Numbered from the stretch's first letter, positions 9,805 to 19,431 are shown. The stretch: DNA of 64,000 bases from Marichromatium purpuratum 984 (GCF_000224005.2 NZ_CP007031.1:979501-1043500); one strand, 5' to 3'. Numbers and translations are program-made. The notes: a model not told the origin generated them from the letters alone.

Positions 9805-12800
9805 TCAGCGCGCGCGGCGCGACTGCTCCTGCGCCGACGTGGCGAAGGCGGCGATGAGGTTGAAGCAGGCGCGTGCGTCTTCGGACATGTCGACGAAGTT
9901 GAGGGTGCGCGCGCGCCAGCGCGCGAAGTCGTAATCGCCCTCGAGGTGTTCGAGATCGCGAAAGCCCATGCTCCAGTCGGCGAAGATGCGCTGCTTCAGC
10001 GCTCCTTCGTAGACCACCCGCACGCCATGGTGGCGCGGGTCCTCGCGCAGCTGCTGGAGCAACCGCATGAGGCGCGGTCGGCTGCCCTCGAGCAGCTGCA
10101 TGAAGCTGCCGTTGAGATAGAGCAGGAAGCCGGTGAGCCCCTGGCGTCGGTTGGCCTCACGCGATTGTTTGAGCAGCTCCTGTAGCTCGCGTGGACTCAT
10201 CGGCTCGGCGGACTGGCTGACATAGAGCAAGGCGTAGAGATCGTGCTCGGCGAGCACCGTGGCCTCGGGCGGCGTGGCGCCGAGCAGCTCGCGCATCATC
10301 TGCGCGCTCAGCGGGCGATAGAAGTGGTAGCCCTGAACGTGGTCGCAGCCCATGTCGCGCAGATAGTCGAACTGGCGGGGATTCTCCACCCCCTCGGCGA
10401 TCACCCCGAGACCCATGGCGCGCGCCATGCTGCAGACGGCCGAGACGATGGCGCGGCTGTCGTGGCGCTTGTCGAGCCCGTCGACGAACTCGCGATCGAT
10501 CTTGAGACTGCTCACCGGCAGGCGCAGCAACTGGGCGAGCGACGAGTACCCGGTGCCGAAGTCGTCGACGGCCACCCGCAGCCCGCGCTCGGCGAGCTGG
10601 CGCAACATGCCGAGGTTGAAGTTGACGTTGCTCATCAGCGAGGTCTCGGTGAGTTCCAGCAGGATGCGCTCGGGATCCGCGCCGGTGGCCTCGAGGATGG
10701 CGACGAAGTCATCGACCAGGGTGACGTCGTTGAGCTGGCGCGCCGAGACGTTGACGCTGACGTAAGGGGCGCGCTGGCCGAAGCTCGCGCGCCACTCGGC
10801 CTCGGCCAGACAGGCCTGACGGAAGACCCACTTGCCAATCGGCACGATCGAGCCGTTCATCTCGGCGATCGGCACGAAGTGCGCGGGCGAGACCTCGCCG
10901 GCGCTCGGGAACCAGCGCAGCAGCAGCTCGGCGCCACGGATCTGCTGGGTGTCGACGCTGAGGATCGGCTGGAAGCGAACCTCCAGCTCGTCGCGCTCGA
11001 TCGCCTGGCGCAGCCCGTTGCTGATGTCGAAGCGTCGTCGCGCCTGCTCGTGGATCTCCTCGCTGAACAGCCGCGCGTTGTCGCGTCCCTGCTCCTTGGC
11101 GGAATACATCGCCGCGTCGGCGTTGCGCAGCAGATCGTCGGCATTGTGGGTGGTGCCGTGACCGAGCGCCACGCCGATGCTGGCGGTGGTGAACAGCTGG
11201 TGCTGATTGAGCCGTAGCGGCTCGCGCAGCAGGTCGTTGATGCGCTCGGCGAGTGCGCTGAGGGTTGCCGGGGTGTCGACGCGGTCGCAGAGCACCACGA
11301 ACTCGTCACCACCGAGTCGCGCTACGGTATCGCCGGGCCGGACGTGGTTCACCAGTCGTTGCGCGATGCCCTTGAGCAAGGCATCGCCGGTGGCGTGACC
11401 GTGACTGTCGTTGATCAGCTTGAAGCCGTCGAGGTCGACGAACAGCACGCCCACCCCATGTCCCTGGGTGCGTGACCGGGTCAGCGCGTGGATCAGTCGC
11501 TCGCGGATCAGCGTGCGATTGGGCAGTCCGGTGAGGGTGTCATGCGAGGCGCGCCACTCCAGCTCCTCCTCGGCCACCTTACGCTCGGTGATGTCGCTGA
11601 GAGTGACGACCAGCACCCACTCGCCGTTGCTCATCACCTTGGAGATCGAGGCCGCGGCGGGGAAGGGGGAGCCATCCTTGCGGTAACCGCTGATCTCGGC
11701 GCGCATGCCCATCCGCCGTTCGCACTCCGCCCCGTGAAGAAATTCCTGGATGAGCTGGGCGTGACGCTGACGGTATTGCGGCGGGATGAGTTGCTCGAGC
11801 GCCAGCCCGACCATCTCGTCGCTCCGGTAGCCGAACAGCTCGGCGGCGCGTCGGTTGGCCTCGATCACCACCGACTCGGCGCTGATGGCCAGGACCGCGA
11901 CATCGGCCATCGACAGCATCTGCTCGGGGCCGAAGGGCGAGGCTTGGCTCAGCGATGACGGCTCGGTGTCGATGCAGGCCAGGGTATAGCCGGCGCGGGC
12001 GTCGGCGCGCAGCGTTGGCTCGGCGGCCACGGCCAGCTGGCGCAGGCTACCGTCGCTCAGGCGCGCCTGCAGCATGCCGTGCCACTCGTCGCGCTCGGCC
12101 AGGTCGCGGCGCGCCTCGGCCAGTGATGCGTCGGCCTCGGCCCAGAGTCGGGTGATCGACTCGCCGAGTAGCTCGGACTCCTCGGCGATGCCCCAGAGTT
12201 TGAGCAGGGCGCGGTTGACGTATTCGATGCGGTCGCGGTCGTCGACGCCGACCACGGCGACCTGAGGGACCACCGCCCTGGCCTCGCGCTCGTGGTCATC
12301 GGAGTTGTCACCGGTGTTGTCGGGTTGTGGCCGCGGCAGCAGATAGGAGTAGCGCTCGGGAATCTCGGGGTCGGTGCGACCGAAGGACTCGATGATCTCG
12401 AAGCGCCCGGCGAAGTCGCAACGTGCCAGGTGGCCGTTGACCGCCGCGTGATGGGTGGTCGGGTCCATCCGCACCTCTCCCTGGGGCGCCTCGATGACGA
12501 CCCGCTCGAGCGCCTCGATCAGTGCCTCGGTCTCGACCGAGCCGGCGCAATTAGCCGCCTGGGCGAAGGCGTGCACGCAGACATAGGTCCCCTCGCCGAA
12601 GTTGGTCAGCACGCCGCGCCCCTCGGGGTGCAGCGCCTCGACCTCGGGGAGGGCGGCGAGCGCGCGCAGATAGCGCTGATTGGCCGGGGTGTCGAGGCCC
12701 ATGAAATAGGTGTTGCTCGAGTAGAAGCCTTCGCGGACCTCGGGGGCGAGGCGTGCGGCCATGGCCTCGTCGAAGTGCCCCATGACCACCGCCATGCGTG

Positions 12801-13470
12801 GCTTGAGTCCGAGCTGATCGAAGCGGGTGAGCAGCTCGATCTGATCGGTGCCGGCGAAGTAGGGGACGAAGACATCGGCGCCGGAACGTGCGACCCGGCT
12901 GAGCAGGGCGCCGAGACGGGCGCTGCCGAAGGGCAGGTATTCCTCTCCCACCACCTCACCGCCGCAGGCGGCGAGGGCGCGCTTGGCCGCGTCGATCGAA
13001 CCGCGTGGCCACTCGTAATTGTTGCCGGCGAAGAACATCTTGGGACCGGCCTGCCGCGTCATGTAGGGGATCATGTGCCCGATCTGCTGGTTGGGCAGGG
13101 CGGCGAAATTGAAGAAATAACGGTGGTGGATGCTGCCTTCGTAGAAGGAGAAGTTGAGATAGGGCACGCGGCGTGGCAGCGAGACCTGCCCGGCCACGGC
13201 GATGCGCGAGTTCGACAGCAGGTTGCCGATCAGTGCCACGCAGCGATGGGTGTCGATCAGTCGGGCTGCAGCCGGTACCGCGGTCTCGGGTTGGCTGCCA
13301 TCGTTGATGATCACCAGTTCGAGCGGGCGACCGAGTACCCCGCCGGCGGCGTTGATCTCGGCACAGGCGATGCGCCCGGCCCAGGAGATCTCCGGGCCGT
13401 AGAGCGAGACCAGGCCGGTGAGCGGCGGCATCAGGCCAATTCGGATCGGGGTAGCGATACTGTCCGACAT
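9805..13470 (-). CDS. Multidomain receptor: ligand-binding (Peripla_BP_6-like) + PAS + PAS + GGDEF + EAL + BLUF
   Basis: A 1221-residue protein. Residues 8 to about 380 form a type-I periplasmic-binding-protein fold of the AmiC/FmdD kind (PIRIGLMPPLTGLVSLYG, FFAGNNYEWPRGSIDAAKRA) but have no signal peptide or membrane span. PAS domains follow at about 440-530 and 545-655. The cyclase domain has an intact GGDEF (720-724) with an RPGD inhibitory I-site five residues before it. The phosphodiesterase domain has its motif as E848-L-L, plus NVSARQL, DDFGTGYSSL and LKID. The C-terminal BLUF domain has Y1083, N1107, Q1125 and W1166, with the same spacing as Tyr21, Asn45, Gln63 and Trp104 of AppA. The predicted role is a cytoplasmic switch integrating a small ligand and blue light into c-di-GMP turnover. 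The ATG at 13470 is the first start before the conserved domain. Confidence 0.88.
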   Translation of the reverse strand: MSDSIATPIRIGLMPPLTGLVSLYGPEISWAGRIACAEINAAGGVLGRPLELVIINDGSQPETAVPAAARLIDTHRCVALIGNLLSNSRIAVAGQVSLPRRVPYLNFSFYEGSIHHRYFFNFAALPNQQIGHMIPYMTRQAGPKMFFAGNNYEWPRGSIDAAKRALAACGGEVVGEEYLPFGSARLGALLSRVARSGADVFVPYFAGTDQIELLTRFDQLGLKPRMAVVMGHFDEAMAARLAPEVREGFYSSNTYFMGLDTPANQRYLRALAALPEVEALHPEGRGVLTNFGEGTYVCVHAFAQAANCAGSVETEALIEALERVVIEAPQGEVRMDPTTHHAAVNGHLARCDFAGRFEIIESFGRTDPEIPERYSYLLPRPQPDNTGDNSDDHEREARAVVPQVAVVGVDDRDRIEYVNRALLKLWGIAEESELLGESITRLWAEADASLAEARRDLAERDEWHGMLQARLSDGSLRQLAVAAEPTLRADARAGYTLACIDTEPSSLSQASPFGPEQMLSMADVAVLAISAESVVIEANRRAAELFGYRSDEMVGLALEQLIPPQYRQRHAQLIQEFLHGAECERRMGMRAEISGYRKDGSPFPAAASISKVMSNGEWVLVVTLSDITERKVAEEELEWRASHDTLTGLPNRTLIRERLIHALTRSRTQGHGVGVLFVDLDGFKLINDSHGHATGDALLKGIAQRLVNHVRPGDTVARLGGDEFVVLCDRVDTPATLSALAERINDLLREPLRLNQHQLFTTASIGVALGHGTTHNADDLLRNADAAMYSAKEQGRDNARLFSEEIHEQARRRFDISNGLRQAIERDELEVRFQPILSVDTQQIRGAELLLRWFPSAGEVSPAHFVPIAEMNGSIVPIGKWVFRQACLAEAEWRASFGQRAPYVSVNVSARQLNDVTLVDDFVAILEATGADPERILLELTETSLMSNVNFNLGMLRQLAERGLRVAVDDFGTGYSSLAQLLRLPVSSLKIDREFVDGLDKRHDSRAIVSAVCSMARAMGLGVIAEGVENPRQFDYLRDMGCDHVQGYHFYRPLSAQMMRELLGATPPEATVLAEHDLYALLYVSQSAEPMSPRELQELLKQSREANRRQGLTGFLLYLNGSFMQLLEGSRPRLMRLLQQLREDPRHHGVRVVYEGALKQRIFADWSMGFRDLEHLEGDYDFARWRARTLNFVDMSEDARACFNLIAAFATSAQEQSRRAR

Positions 13471-13608
13471 GCGAATCCAGGTCGAGCGTGAACGAAACGG
13501 TGGCCGAGGGGCCCCGTGCTCTCTGGCAGTGTAGATGGTATCGCGGTGCCGGTGTCCGGCGCCACGGGGGCGAGGAGGGTCTTCCTCGCCGACTCCGCGA
13601 GACGCCGA

Positions 13609-13636
13609 GCCCCCGGCGCGGATGTGCACCGGGGGC
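13609..13636 (-). terminator. Possible terminator hairpin after the peroxiredoxin gene
   Basis: An 8-bp perfect GC stem (GCCCCCGG / CCGGGGGC) with a 12-base loop lies 10-37 bases past the peroxiredoxin stop. A second 8-bp stem (GGCGAGGA / TCCTCGCC, 13569-13590) follows on the way to the BLUF receptor gene. Neither has a strong U-tract, so intrinsic termination is only plausible. Confidence 0.4.
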
Positions 13637-13645
13637 GAGGTGGGT

Positions 13646-14305
13646 TCAGAGGTGCTTGGTGCAGAAGTACCAGTCGGTGCACTCACAGTCGCCGTCGCTG
13701 ACCCGTTGCTCAGCCTCCTCGGCGGTGGCGGGCGGCGGCACGATCACCGCCTCACCCGGGCGCCAGTTCTCCGGGGTGGCGACACCGTGCTCGTCGCTGG
13801 TCTGCAAGGCACGCAACAGTCGGAGGATCTCCTCGACCGAGCGGCCGTTGCTCATCGGGTAGTAGAGCATGGCGCGCAATACCCCCTGAGGATCGATGAC
13901 GAAGGTCGCGCGCACCGCCGAGGTGTCGCTCGCGCCCGGCTGGATCATGCCGTAGTCGTGAGCGACCCGCATCGACAGGTCGGCGATGATCGGGAAGCCG
14001 ATCTCGACGCCGAAGCGCTCCTGGATGTTGCGCGTCCAGGCGACGTGACTGAAGTGGCTGTCGATCGACAACCCGAGCAATTCGCAGTCGAGCGCCTGGA
14101 AGTCGGCTTGCCGCTTGGCGAAGGCCATGAATTCGGTGGTGCACACCGGGGTGAAGTCCGCCGGGTGCGAGAACAGCACCAACCAACGACCACGGTAGTC
14201 CTCGAGGGTGCGGTGGCCGTGGGTGGTGACGGCATCGAAGGCCGGCGCGGGTTCGTTGAGACGGGGCATGGCCGGTGCGGGAGTGGTCTGGTTCTCGGTG
14301 GTCAT
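13646..14305 (-). CDS. Peroxiredoxin (Prx6-type, AhpC/TSA family)
   Basis: A 219-residue peroxiredoxin. The peroxidatic cysteine is C55 in FSHPADFTPVCTTE, and the Arg/Trp region ATFVIDPQG and YYPMSNGRS fit the Prx6/archaeal-type subclass. The C-terminal tail is unusual and cysteine-rich (C207, C209, C215 within DCECTDWYFCTK) and could supply a resolving cysteine. It reduces hydrogen peroxide and organic peroxides in the cytoplasm. The upstream gap holds several TTGAT-type palindromes, which may be peroxide-responsive operators. Confidence 0.88.
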   Translation of the reverse strand: MTTENQTTPAPAMPRLNEPAPAFDAVTTHGHRTLEDYRGRWLVLFSHPADFTPVCTTEFMAFAKRQADFQALDCELLGLSIDSHFSHVAWTRNIQERFGVEIGFPIIADLSMRVAHDYGMIQPGASDTSAVRATFVIDPQGVLRAMLYYPMSNGRSVEEILRLLRALQTSDEHGVATPENWRPGEAVIVPPPATAEEAEQRVSDGDCECTDWYFCTKHL

Positions 14306-14331
14306 TTCGGGTTGCTCCTGACTAAAGCGGT

Positions 14332-14450
14332 TTGATCCGTTGATTGCCGGCGGTGCCGGGGACGGGTTCCAGATTAGTGTCCCTCGGTTTTCAGGGGAAA
14401 TCGTTCGTATGGATCAAATTGATCGTTTTTGAAGATTGATTTTTATCAAT
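14332..14450 (-). promoter_or_regulatory. Cluster of GATCAA/TTGATC palindromes upstream of the peroxiredoxin gene
   Basis: Within this AT-rich gap there is a perfect 13-bp palindrome GATCAAATTGATC (14412-14424), an inverted repeat ATTGAT-TTTT-ATCAAT (14435-14450) and a further TTGATC (14332-14337) followed by GTTGATTG. Repeated dyads directly upstream of a peroxidase gene suggest a regulator binding in multiple copies, for example a LysR/OxyR-type factor. That identification is inference; the sites do not match the classical OxyR ATAG spacing. Confidence 0.45.
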
Positions 14451-14456
14451 TGATCG

Positions 14457-16613
14457 TCAGGGTGAATCGATCAGCTCGCCGAGCAGGCGCGTCGTGATGT
14501 CTCTGAGTCGGGTGAGCAGAGCCTCGCGACCGGCGTCCCCGGAATACGCCGCCAATCGTGTCGGCGGCCGCATCTGCAATACACAGGCGATCAGCAAGGC
14601 GGCCTCGCGTGGCTCGATCCGCTCCGCGCGCAGCGCCTCGGCGAGTCGCGCGCGCACCGCTCCGGCCAGTGGCGCGAGGCTTGACTCCAGGGTGCGGTGG
14701 GCGGTGGCAAAGGCGCGCAGCTCGGCCGCGACCTCGTCCAGGGGGGCGCTGGGTGCTGGCGGTAGGGCGGCGAGCAGCGCGCCCGCCACCTCGGGGTCGA
14801 GCATCCGCAGCGGCCCGGCGAGCAGTGTCCCGATCCGCTCGCCGAGGCGTCGTTCGGCACGCTGGGTCAGGTGCGCGCCGGCGGTGGAGCTGGCGCTCAG
14901 CAACACCACCGCGTGCTCGCCGCTGGCGGCGTTACGGCTGGTGCCGACCTGCGCCAGTCGCCAGCCCTGACCGCGCCAGAAGGCGAGCAGCTCGGGGGTG
15001 GCGCCGAAGCTGGTGCCGATCAGATCGAGGCCCTCGGCGCGCGCCGCGTCTTGCAGGGTCGTCAGCAGTCGCGTGCCCAGCCCGTGCCGTCGCAGCGCCG
15101 GGTGGGTGGCGATGCGCACCACCCGCAGCGCGCGCAGCGCCGGGGCCTCGGCCAGCCCGGCATGGGCCGAGAGGGTCTGCGGCAGCAGATGGCCGCGCGG
15201 GCGACGGCGTCCCTCGAAGATCGCCGCGCGCAGTGCCGGGTCGTCGATGCCGCCCTCGGCGCTGGCGATCAGGGTCGCCACCACCCGGCCCGCGAGTCGA
15301 CAGGCATAGACCCGCACCCCGGGGCCGTCGAGTAGCATCCGCAGGTCCGCCGGGCGGGTCTGGTAGTGGGCCTGGACCAGCAGTCCGAACAGCGCCGCCA
15401 GCGTGGTCTCGTCTGCGGCCAGGGTGTCACGATCGAGACGTTCGCAGGTGATGTCCGCGAGCGTCGCGCTGGTCGGCGGGTCGATCGCGGGGATGGCCGC
15501 ATCGAGCAGCAGGGCGCGGAAGCCCAATGTCTCGAGCGGGTCGTGCGCGGCCCAGCGGATCGGTTGTTCGAGCCGTTCGAGCCGCCACCCCGGCGTGAGG
15601 CGATCGAGGGCGTCGCGAAAGCGCAGCGCGAAGCCCCGTCCGGTGCCCTCGTAGCCGTGGACGGTGGCGGCGAACACCAGTCGCGGGTAGCGGTGCAGCA
15701 GCCTCTCGAGCAGGGGCGCGGGGATCGCCGCGGCCTCGTCGACCAGCACCAGATCGGCGGCGGGGTGGCGGTCGAGCAGGTCGGCGGGGGCGACGAAGTC
15801 GAACCCCGGGTGGCTGCCGGCGTGTCCGAGCAGGGTCGCCGCCGCGCCCCGGTTGGGCGCGGTGACGAGGATGCGATAGTCCTCGGCCTCGGCGAGCAGC
15901 CGCCGCGCGGCGATGCCGAGCGCCGCGCTCTTGCCGCGTCCGCGATGGGCGCTGAGCACCAGCGGGCGATGGGCGCGCCCGCGTGCGACCCGCAGCACCG
16001 CAGCGATCGCCCGCGCCTGATCGGCGCTCGCCGCACCCTCGGCGTCGGGCGCTGGTGGCGGGGCCGGGGCCGGTGCGGGGGTGTCGAGCCGCGGCCAGTG
16101 GGCGGGGGGCTGCGACTGGTCGATGTGGACCAGCGCGGGGTCGCTCGCCAGCTCCCGCGCCAGCCGCGCGATGAAGCGCCCGCCCGGTTGTGGCGGATGG
16201 GGCCAGGGGGTGAGTCGTGCCGTCTGCGGGTCGGTCAGGGCCGACCAGTCGGCCGGCGACGGGGTCAGCAGCAGCAACAGCCCGCCGCCGACCAGCGCGC
16301 CGGTGGCGGCGCCGAAGGCATCGGGGTCGAAGCCGCCGTGGGCGTCGTAGACCAGCAGCGCCAGCTCGCCCCCGAGCAGCTTGCGGGCAGCGCTCAGCGG
16401 CTCGGACTGGGGTGGGCTCGCGCGTGCCGAGAGCCAGGTCGTCGCCAGCCCCGGCAGTGCCACGAGCACCGCCAGCGCCTGACGCTCACACCAGCCGACC
16501 TCGCCGCTGATCAGCAACACCCGCCGTTGTCGACACCCCAGCGCCTCGGCGCGCAGCGCCCGCGCCAGCGCGGTGATGGCCGTTGCTTGTGGTGACGGGT
16601 CCGGGGTCGGCAT
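14457..16613 (-). CDS. tmcA: tRNA(Met) cytidine acetyltransferase
   Basis: A 718-residue protein matching TmcA, which uses acetyl-CoA and ATP/GTP to make N4-acetylcytidine at the wobble base of elongator tRNA-Met. An RNA-helicase-like module has a Walker A-like segment (LVLSAHRGRGKSAALG, about residues 220-235) and a Walker B VLVDEAAAIP. It is followed by a GNAT acetyltransferase domain with VVRIATHPALRRHGLG and a C-terminal helical tRNA-binding part. Length is normal. The gene begins right next to a heptamer repeat array. Confidence 0.93.
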   Translation of the reverse strand: MPTPDPSPQATAITALARALRAEALGCRQRRVLLISGEVGWCERQALAVLVALPGLATTWLSARASPPQSEPLSAARKLLGGELALLVYDAHGGFDPDAFGAATGALVGGGLLLLLTPSPADWSALTDPQTARLTPWPHPPQPGGRFIARLARELASDPALVHIDQSQPPAHWPRLDTPAPAPAPPPAPDAEGAASADQARAIAAVLRVARGRAHRPLVLSAHRGRGKSAALGIAARRLLAEAEDYRILVTAPNRGAAATLLGHAGSHPGFDFVAPADLLDRHPAADLVLVDEAAAIPAPLLERLLHRYPRLVFAATVHGYEGTGRGFALRFRDALDRLTPGWRLERLEQPIRWAAHDPLETLGFRALLLDAAIPAIDPPTSATLADITCERLDRDTLAADETTLAALFGLLVQAHYQTRPADLRMLLDGPGVRVYACRLAGRVVATLIASAEGGIDDPALRAAIFEGRRRPRGHLLPQTLSAHAGLAEAPALRALRVVRIATHPALRRHGLGTRLLTTLQDAARAEGLDLIGTSFGATPELLAFWRGQGWRLAQVGTSRNAASGEHAVVLLSASSTAGAHLTQRAERRLGERIGTLLAGPLRMLDPEVAGALLAALPPAPSAPLDEVAAELRAFATAHRTLESSLAPLAGAVRARLAEALRAERIEPREAALLIACVLQMRPPTRLAAYSGDAGREALLTRLRDITTRLLGELIDSP

Positions 16614-16615
16614 GG

Positions 16616-16867
16616 TTCAGCCTTCAGCCTTCAGCCGCCAGCCGCCAGCCGCCAGCCGCCGGCTTGTCGGGTGGGGTTGGCAGTATCGATTGATCTGCTG
16701 TGGGCAGTGCATGCCGGTGCGTCCTCGCGTTGATCCTGACCCCGGCTTGAGAGGGTGAGCAGCACGCCGCTGTGTCCACTTTGCCTGCCTCCTGCGTCCG
16801 GCGGGGGAAGGTGGTGGCGGTTGGTCGCTGCCCCCTGCTGGAGGCTGGTGGCTGTCAACTGGTGGCT
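16616..16867. repeat. Heptamer repeat element, locus 1 (tmcA / mtaD gap)
   Basis: Tandem 7-bp units TTCAGCC x3 then GCCAGCC x3 plus a partial unit occupy 16616-16660, starting three bases upstream of the tmcA ATG. Inverted-orientation units (CTGGAGG, CTGGTGG, CTGGTGG) lie at 16838-16867, about 180 bases away. No open frame of note lies between. It belongs to the same family as the elements at 20.5, 30.2 and 33.1 kb. Here the inverted end is weaker than in the others. Confidence 0.7.
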
Positions 16868-16878
16868 CGATCCTGCGC

Positions 16879-18195
16879 TCAGTCGCTTGCGGCCAGGCGC
16901 TTGCCCCAGTCGCGCGCGCGGCTCAGGGTATCGGCGATGTCGATCTGAGTGGGGGTGGCGTCGCGCAGCACCTGGCGGCCGTTGATCCAGACCTGGCGCA
17001 CCTGGCTGCTGCTGGCGGCGTAGACCAGCTGCGAGATGGGGTGGTAGACCGGTTGGGTGTGGGCATCGCCGAGGTCGAGGGCGACGATGTCGGCGGCCTT
17101 GCCGGGTTCGAGCGAGCCGATCTCCTCATCGAGCCCGAGGGCGCGCGCGCCGTTGATGGTGGCCATGCGCAGCGCGGCGCTCGCCGGGACGGCGGCGGCC
17201 GAACCGGAGATGCTTTTGGCGAGCAGCGCGGCGGTGCGCATTTCGCCGAGCATGTTGAGGTCGTTGTTGCTGGCCGCGCTGTCGGTGCCGAGGGCGACGT
17301 TGACCCCGGCGTCGAGCAGCTTGGCGACCGGGCAGAAGCCGCTGGCGAGCTTGAGGTTGGACTCGGGGCAGTGGACGACGTGGGTGCCGGTGGCGGCGAG
17401 CCGTTCGATCTCGTCGTCCTCGAGCTGGGTCATGTGTATCGCCAGCACCGCCGGGTCGAGGAAGCCGAGCCCGTCGAGCCGCGCGAACGGACGCTGACCG
17501 TGGTCGCGCAACGATTGCACCACCTCGTCGCGGGTCTCGTGGACGTGGATGTGGATCGGGATGCCGAGCTGGTCGGCAAGGGTGCGTACCCGGGTTAGCG
17601 GGGCGTCGGAGACGGTGTAGGGCGAGTGCGGGGCGAAGGCGACGCGGATCAATGGGTGATCACGGTATTGCTCGTGTAGCGCCAACCCCTTGGTGATGTA
17701 GCCGTCGGCGTCGACGGCGTAACTGGAGGGGAAGTCGATCACCAGCATGCCGACGACCGCGCGCATCCCGGCCTCGGCGGTGACCTGGGCACTGACCTCG
17801 GGGTGGAAGTACATGTCGTTGTAGCAGGTCACCCCGCCGCGCAGCATCTCGAGCACCGCCAACCGGGTGCCGTCGGCGACGAAGGTGGGGTCGACCCAGC
17901 GCTGCTCGGTCGGCCAGATGTGCTCGTGCAGCCAGGTCATCAGCGGCAGGTCGTCGGCCAGTCCACGCATCAGACTCATCGCCGCGTGGGTGTGGGCGTT
18001 GATCAGGCCGGGGACGATGACGTGCTCCGGGAGTTCGACCACCCGCTGCGCCTCGATGCTCGCGCGCGCCTCGCTCGACGGCAACACCGCCTGGATGCGT
18101 CCCTCGGATACCGCGATCGCGTGGTCGTCGAGCTGGCTGTCGGTAGCGTCGACCGGGAGGATCCAGGAAGCATGAATGAGGAGTTCGGCTTGCAT
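16879..18195 (-). CDS. mtaD: 5-methylthioadenosine/S-adenosylhomocysteine deaminase (TrzA/MtaD family amidohydrolase)
   Basis: A 438-residue metal-dependent amidohydrolase. Metal and active-site landmarks are [17 protein letters not shown] (HxH), HVHET and the metal Asp in [12 protein letters not shown]. Members deaminate MTA, SAH or adenosine to the inosine derivative. The gene is divergent from mtnA, the isomerase of methylthioribose-1-phosphate, which supports a role in recycling the methylthioadenosine produced by polyamine and acyl-homoserine-lactone synthesis. The ATG at 18195 was chosen because the amidohydrolase domain begins right after it. Confidence 0.85.
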   Translation of the reverse strand: MQAELLIHASWILPVDATDSQLDDHAIAVSEGRIQAVLPSSEARASIEAQRVVELPEHVIVPGLINAHTHAAMSLMRGLADDLPLMTWLHEHIWPTEQRWVDPTFVADGTRLAVLEMLRGGVTCYNDMYFHPEVSAQVTAEAGMRAVVGMLVIDFPSSYAVDADGYITKGLALHEQYRDHPLIRVAFAPHSPYTVSDAPLTRVRTLADQLGIPIHIHVHETRDEVVQSLRDHGQRPFARLDGLGFLDPAVLAIHMTQLEDDEIERLAATGTHVVHCPESNLKLASGFCPVAKLLDAGVNVALGTDSAASNNDLNMLGEMRTAALLAKSISGSAAAVPASAALRMATINGARALGLDEEIGSLEPGKAADIVALDLGDAHTQPVYHPISQLVYAASSSQVRQVWINGRQVLRDATPTQIDIADTLSRARDWGKRLAASD

Positions 18196-18265
18196 CGATT
18201 GGGGTCCTTTGGTGACTGCGGCAAAATCGGGGACAATGCGCGCAAAATGCCACAAGGAGCCCTCG

Positions 18266-19321
18266 ATGGAAACTGCAACCCCGTTCGTCCCCACCCCCGA
18301 TGACGCCGTGCGCTGGCAGGACGATCGTCTCTATCTGCTCGATCAGCGGGTGCTGCCCGCGCGCATCGAGGTGTTGGCCTACGACGATGCCGCCGCCGTC
18401 GCCGAGGCGATCCGCGACATGGTGGTACGGGGCGCGCCGGCGATCGGTGTCGCCGCGGCCTATGGCGTGGCGCTGGCCGGGCGCACGGCCTTCGCTGCCG
18501 CCGGGGCGGACTGGAAGCAGGCCATCGAAGCCGATCTGGAGCGGCTCGCCGGGTCGCGGCCGACGGCGGTCAACCTGTTCTGGGCGATCCGGCGAATGCG
18601 CGCGCTGATCGCCACCCTGGATGCCGCCGATCCCTTCGCCACGCTGCTCGCCGAGGCGCGCGCGGTGCACGAGGAGGACCGCGCGTCCAATCGTCGTATC
18701 GGCGAGCTGGGCGCCGCGCTGATCACCGCGCCGACCGAGATCATCACCCATTGCAACGCCGGCGCCTTGGCCACCGGGGGCTATGGCACCGCGCTCGGCG
18801 TGGTGCGTGCTGCGCACGCCGCGGGCAAGGTCGAGCGGGTCTATGCCGACGAGACCCGGCCGTGGATGCAGGGCGCGCGGCTGACCGCCTGGGAGCTGAT
18901 GCAGGACGACATCCCGGTCACCCTCCAGGCCGACTGCGCGGCCGCCAGCCTGATGGCCCAGGGGCGGGTCGGCTGGGTGGTGGTCGGCGCCGATCGCATT
19001 ACCGCCAACGGCGACGTCGCCAACAAGATCGGCACCTACGGTCTGGCGGTGATGGCGCGTCATCACGGCATCCGCTTCATGGTCGCGGCGCCGACCTCGA
19101 CCATCGACATGGGGTTGGCCACCGGTGCCGAGATCCCGATCGAGGAGCGCGATCCGGCCGAGCTGCTCGGCTGCGGCGGCAACCCGGTGGCGCCCGCAGG
19201 CTGCGCGGCGCGCAACCCGGTGTTCGACGTCACCCCGGCGGCACTGGTCGATGCCATCGTCACCGAGCGCGGGGTGGTGCTCGAACCGACCCCTGAACGG
19301 ATGCGTGCGCTGATGGGCTGA
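18266..19321 (+). CDS. mtnA: Methylthioribose-1-phosphate isomerase
   Basis: A 351-residue protein of the eIF2B-alpha-like isomerase family. It carries the [16 protein letters not shown] segment, the catalytic cysteine C163 in [16 protein letters not shown] and the active-site Asp in [18 protein letters not shown]. It converts 5-methylthioribose-1-phosphate to methylthioribulose-1-phosphate in methionine salvage. The ATG at 18266 has an AAGGAG site just upstream. It is divergent from the MTA deaminase gene; the other mtn genes are not in the window. Confidence 0.94.
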   Translation: METATPFVPTPDDAVRWQDDRLYLLDQRVLPARIEVLAYDDAAAVAEAIRDMVVRGAPAIGVAAAYGVALAGRTAFAAAGADWKQAIEADLERLAGSRPTAVNLFWAIRRMRALIATLDAADPFATLLAEARAVHEEDRASNRRIGELGAALITAPTEIITHCNAGALATGGYGTALGVVRAAHAAGKVERVYADETRPWMQGARLTAWELMQDDIPVTLQADCAAASLMAQGRVGWVVVGADRITANGDVANKIGTYGLAVMARHHGIRFMVAAPTSTIDMGLATGAEIPIEERDPAELLGCGGNPVAPAGCAARNPVFDVTPAALVDAIVTERGVVLEPTPERMRALMG

Positions 19322-19366
19322 GGCGGGCGTCGGGTTGGACCTTGGGCCGCGCGCCTGTTATCCATA

Positions 19367-19405
19367 GATCAAGGGGCCGGGCCCATTGTGGCCCGGTCCT
19401 TGATC
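19367..19405 (+). terminator. Strong hairpin between mtnA and the EAL gene
   Basis: A long stem pairs GATCAAGG with CCTTGATC (8 bp) and CCGGGCC with GGCCCGG (7 bp) around a small internal mismatch and a 6-base loop. It lies 45 bases past the mtnA stop and 26 bases before the EAL gene start. No U-run follows, so it could be a terminator for mtnA or a structure in the leader of the EAL gene. Confidence 0.5.
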
Positions 19406-19431
19406 CGCGGTCCTCACAGATGGAGATCCTC

